Part shown: positions 63,278 to 64,000 of the stretch, piece after piece
Layout of the letters: each line of letters starts with the position of its first letter
How positions within the stretch are numbered: the stretch's first letter is position 1
Assembly: GCF_900116635.1 (NCBI RefSeq)
Contig: NZ_FPBJ01000008.1
Location: 1 to 64,000, forward strand
Direction of reading: 5' to 3'
Length of the DNA: 64,000 nucleotides
Source of the DNA: Xenorhabdus koppenhoeferi
Lineage (GTDB): Bacteria; Pseudomonadota; Gammaproteobacteria; Enterobacterales; Enterobacteriaceae
Notes under the pieces: model-generated
The model's database searches: none
Seen by the model: only the letters and a program-made list of their open reading frames with translations
What the model was told of the DNA's origin: nothing
Program-made: the position numbers and the translations under genes

Positions 63278-64000
63278 AACGTAAAGCCTCAGCAGGTTGG
63301 GTGGCAGCCGCGCGCCAAGAAGGATATAAAGTCGATAACAGGGAAATCAGCATAGTGCTGATGGCAATCACTACCACTTGCGGAGTATCAATCGCAACAG
63401 GTAATTGGATACCCTCAGTCAGCAAACCGATCAATGGCATTAAACTATTTAATTGGCTGGAAAGGAGCAGACCTAACCCCGTTCCCAATAACGCACCAAT
63501 GATGCCCGCTCCTGCACCTTGGATCATGAAAATTGCCAGTATTTGGCGACGAGTTAGCCCCTGCGTTTGCAAAATGGCAATTTCACCCTGTTTTTCCATG
63601 ACCAACAAAGAAAGAGAGGTAATCATGTTAAAGGCCGCTACAGCGATAATCAGGCTAAGCAACAATCCCATCATATTTTTCTCCATGCGAACCGCCTGAA
63701 AAAATTCCCCCTTGCGCTCGCGCCAGTCTTTCCAAACCAGCCCTTCCGGTAATTTTTGCTGACTCAGTACATCAACCGACAGTGGTTTATTGAGATACAA
63801 GCGCCATCCCGTAATGTTACCGAGGGGATAACGTAACAATCGTGCTGCATCCTGCTGATTAACCAACATTTCTGTGTCATCAACTTCACTATTGGCGAAA
63901 AATGTGCCCGCTACGGTGAATAATCGCTGGCTGGGAATTCTCCCCATCGGTGTCAATTGGCTCGCACTCGGCACGATAACGCGAATTTGATCACCACGTT
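63270..64000 (-). CDS. lolC: lipoprotein-releasing permease subunit LolC (C-terminal part, runs off the window)
   Basis: The frame is open to the last base of the window; the visible 243 codons begin [20 protein letters not shown] and contain the end of the periplasmic domain and the three C-terminal membrane helices ([38 protein letters not shown]). The N-terminal 40 percent lies outside. Upstream partner of lolD-lolE. Confidence 0.95.
   Translation of the reverse strand, partial: RGDQIRVIVPSASQLTPMGRIPSQRLFTVAGTFFANSEVDDTEMLVNQQDAARLLRYPLGNITGWRLYLNKPLSVDVLSQQKLPEGLVWKDWRERKGEFFQAVRMEKNMMGLLLSLIIAVAAFNMITSLSLLVMEKQGEIAILQTQGLTRRQILAIFMIQGAGAGIIGALLGTGLGLLLSSQLNSLMPLIGLLTEGIQLPVAIDTPQVVVIAISTMLISLLSTLYPSWRAAATQPAEALRYE

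Overview
The window is chromosomal DNA from an AT-rich enterobacterium of the Morganellaceae. Xenorhabdus, or less likely Photorhabdus, is the best guess. The housekeeping proteins are very close to E. coli family members, gene order is enterobacterial in blocks, and the intergenic spaces carry many ERIC-type repeats with TATACCC...GGGTATA ends. This assignment is made from memory of the families, not from a search.

Layout. 1-5.1 kb: an IS30-family transposase tail, a Fur-box-preceded ChaN-like lipoprotein, maeB and a NarP-like regulator. 5.4-10.5 kb: a yffB-like gene, dapE, an M15 peptidase, ypfN, tmcA (convergent and overlapping ypfN) and a DUF441 membrane protein. 10.9-17.5 kb: a small lipoprotein, purC-bamC-dapA (minus strand), then gcvR, bcp, bepA and arsC. 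17.6-26.8 kb: hda and upp (without the uraA that lies between them in E. coli), purMN behind a PurR operator, ppk-ppx, a 54-aa yfgG-like gene, and mgtE. 27.3-37.0 kb: mdtABC-baeSR, an overlapping five-gene efflux and sensor operon with a BaeR box in front and no mdtD. 37.1 kb: a clear cyaR small RNA gene with a CRP-like site. 37.7-46.1 kb: fbaB, thiD with a TPP riboswitch, a cspC/E-type gene, an aroP-like permease, a MarA/SoxS/Rob-type regulator, amiD and an AGCS alanine/sodium symporter.

46.1-50.9 kb is the accessory region, lying just downstream of the 3' end of icd. It holds an orphan phage-integrase arm-binding domain, two small exported proteins of unknown function, a two-gene minus-strand pair (a coiled-coil membrane protein and an HTH-like protein whose gene carries a run of ten G), a decayed IS3-family element, fragments of repeats and a GhoS/DUF2622-like small protein. 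51.0-64.0 kb returns to core genes: icd, rluE, a nudJ stump, mnmA-hflD-purB, phoPQ, roxA, cobB, and lolE-lolD-lolC (lolC runs off the end of the window).

Functional themes are purine synthesis (purC, M, N, B, with PurR sites before purM and inside purB), envelope biogenesis and repair (bamC, bepA, amiD, lolCDE), envelope and Mg2+/peptide sensing (baeSR, phoPQ), polyphosphate metabolism (ppk, ppx) and RNA modification (tmcA, rluE, mnmA). I saw no rRNA, tRNA or CRISPR array. No clearly new multi-gene system stands out. The strongest leads are the G10-tract pair, the lone GhoS-like gene, the cyaR locus, the conserved intragenic purB operator, and gene losses such as nudJ, uraA and mdtD.
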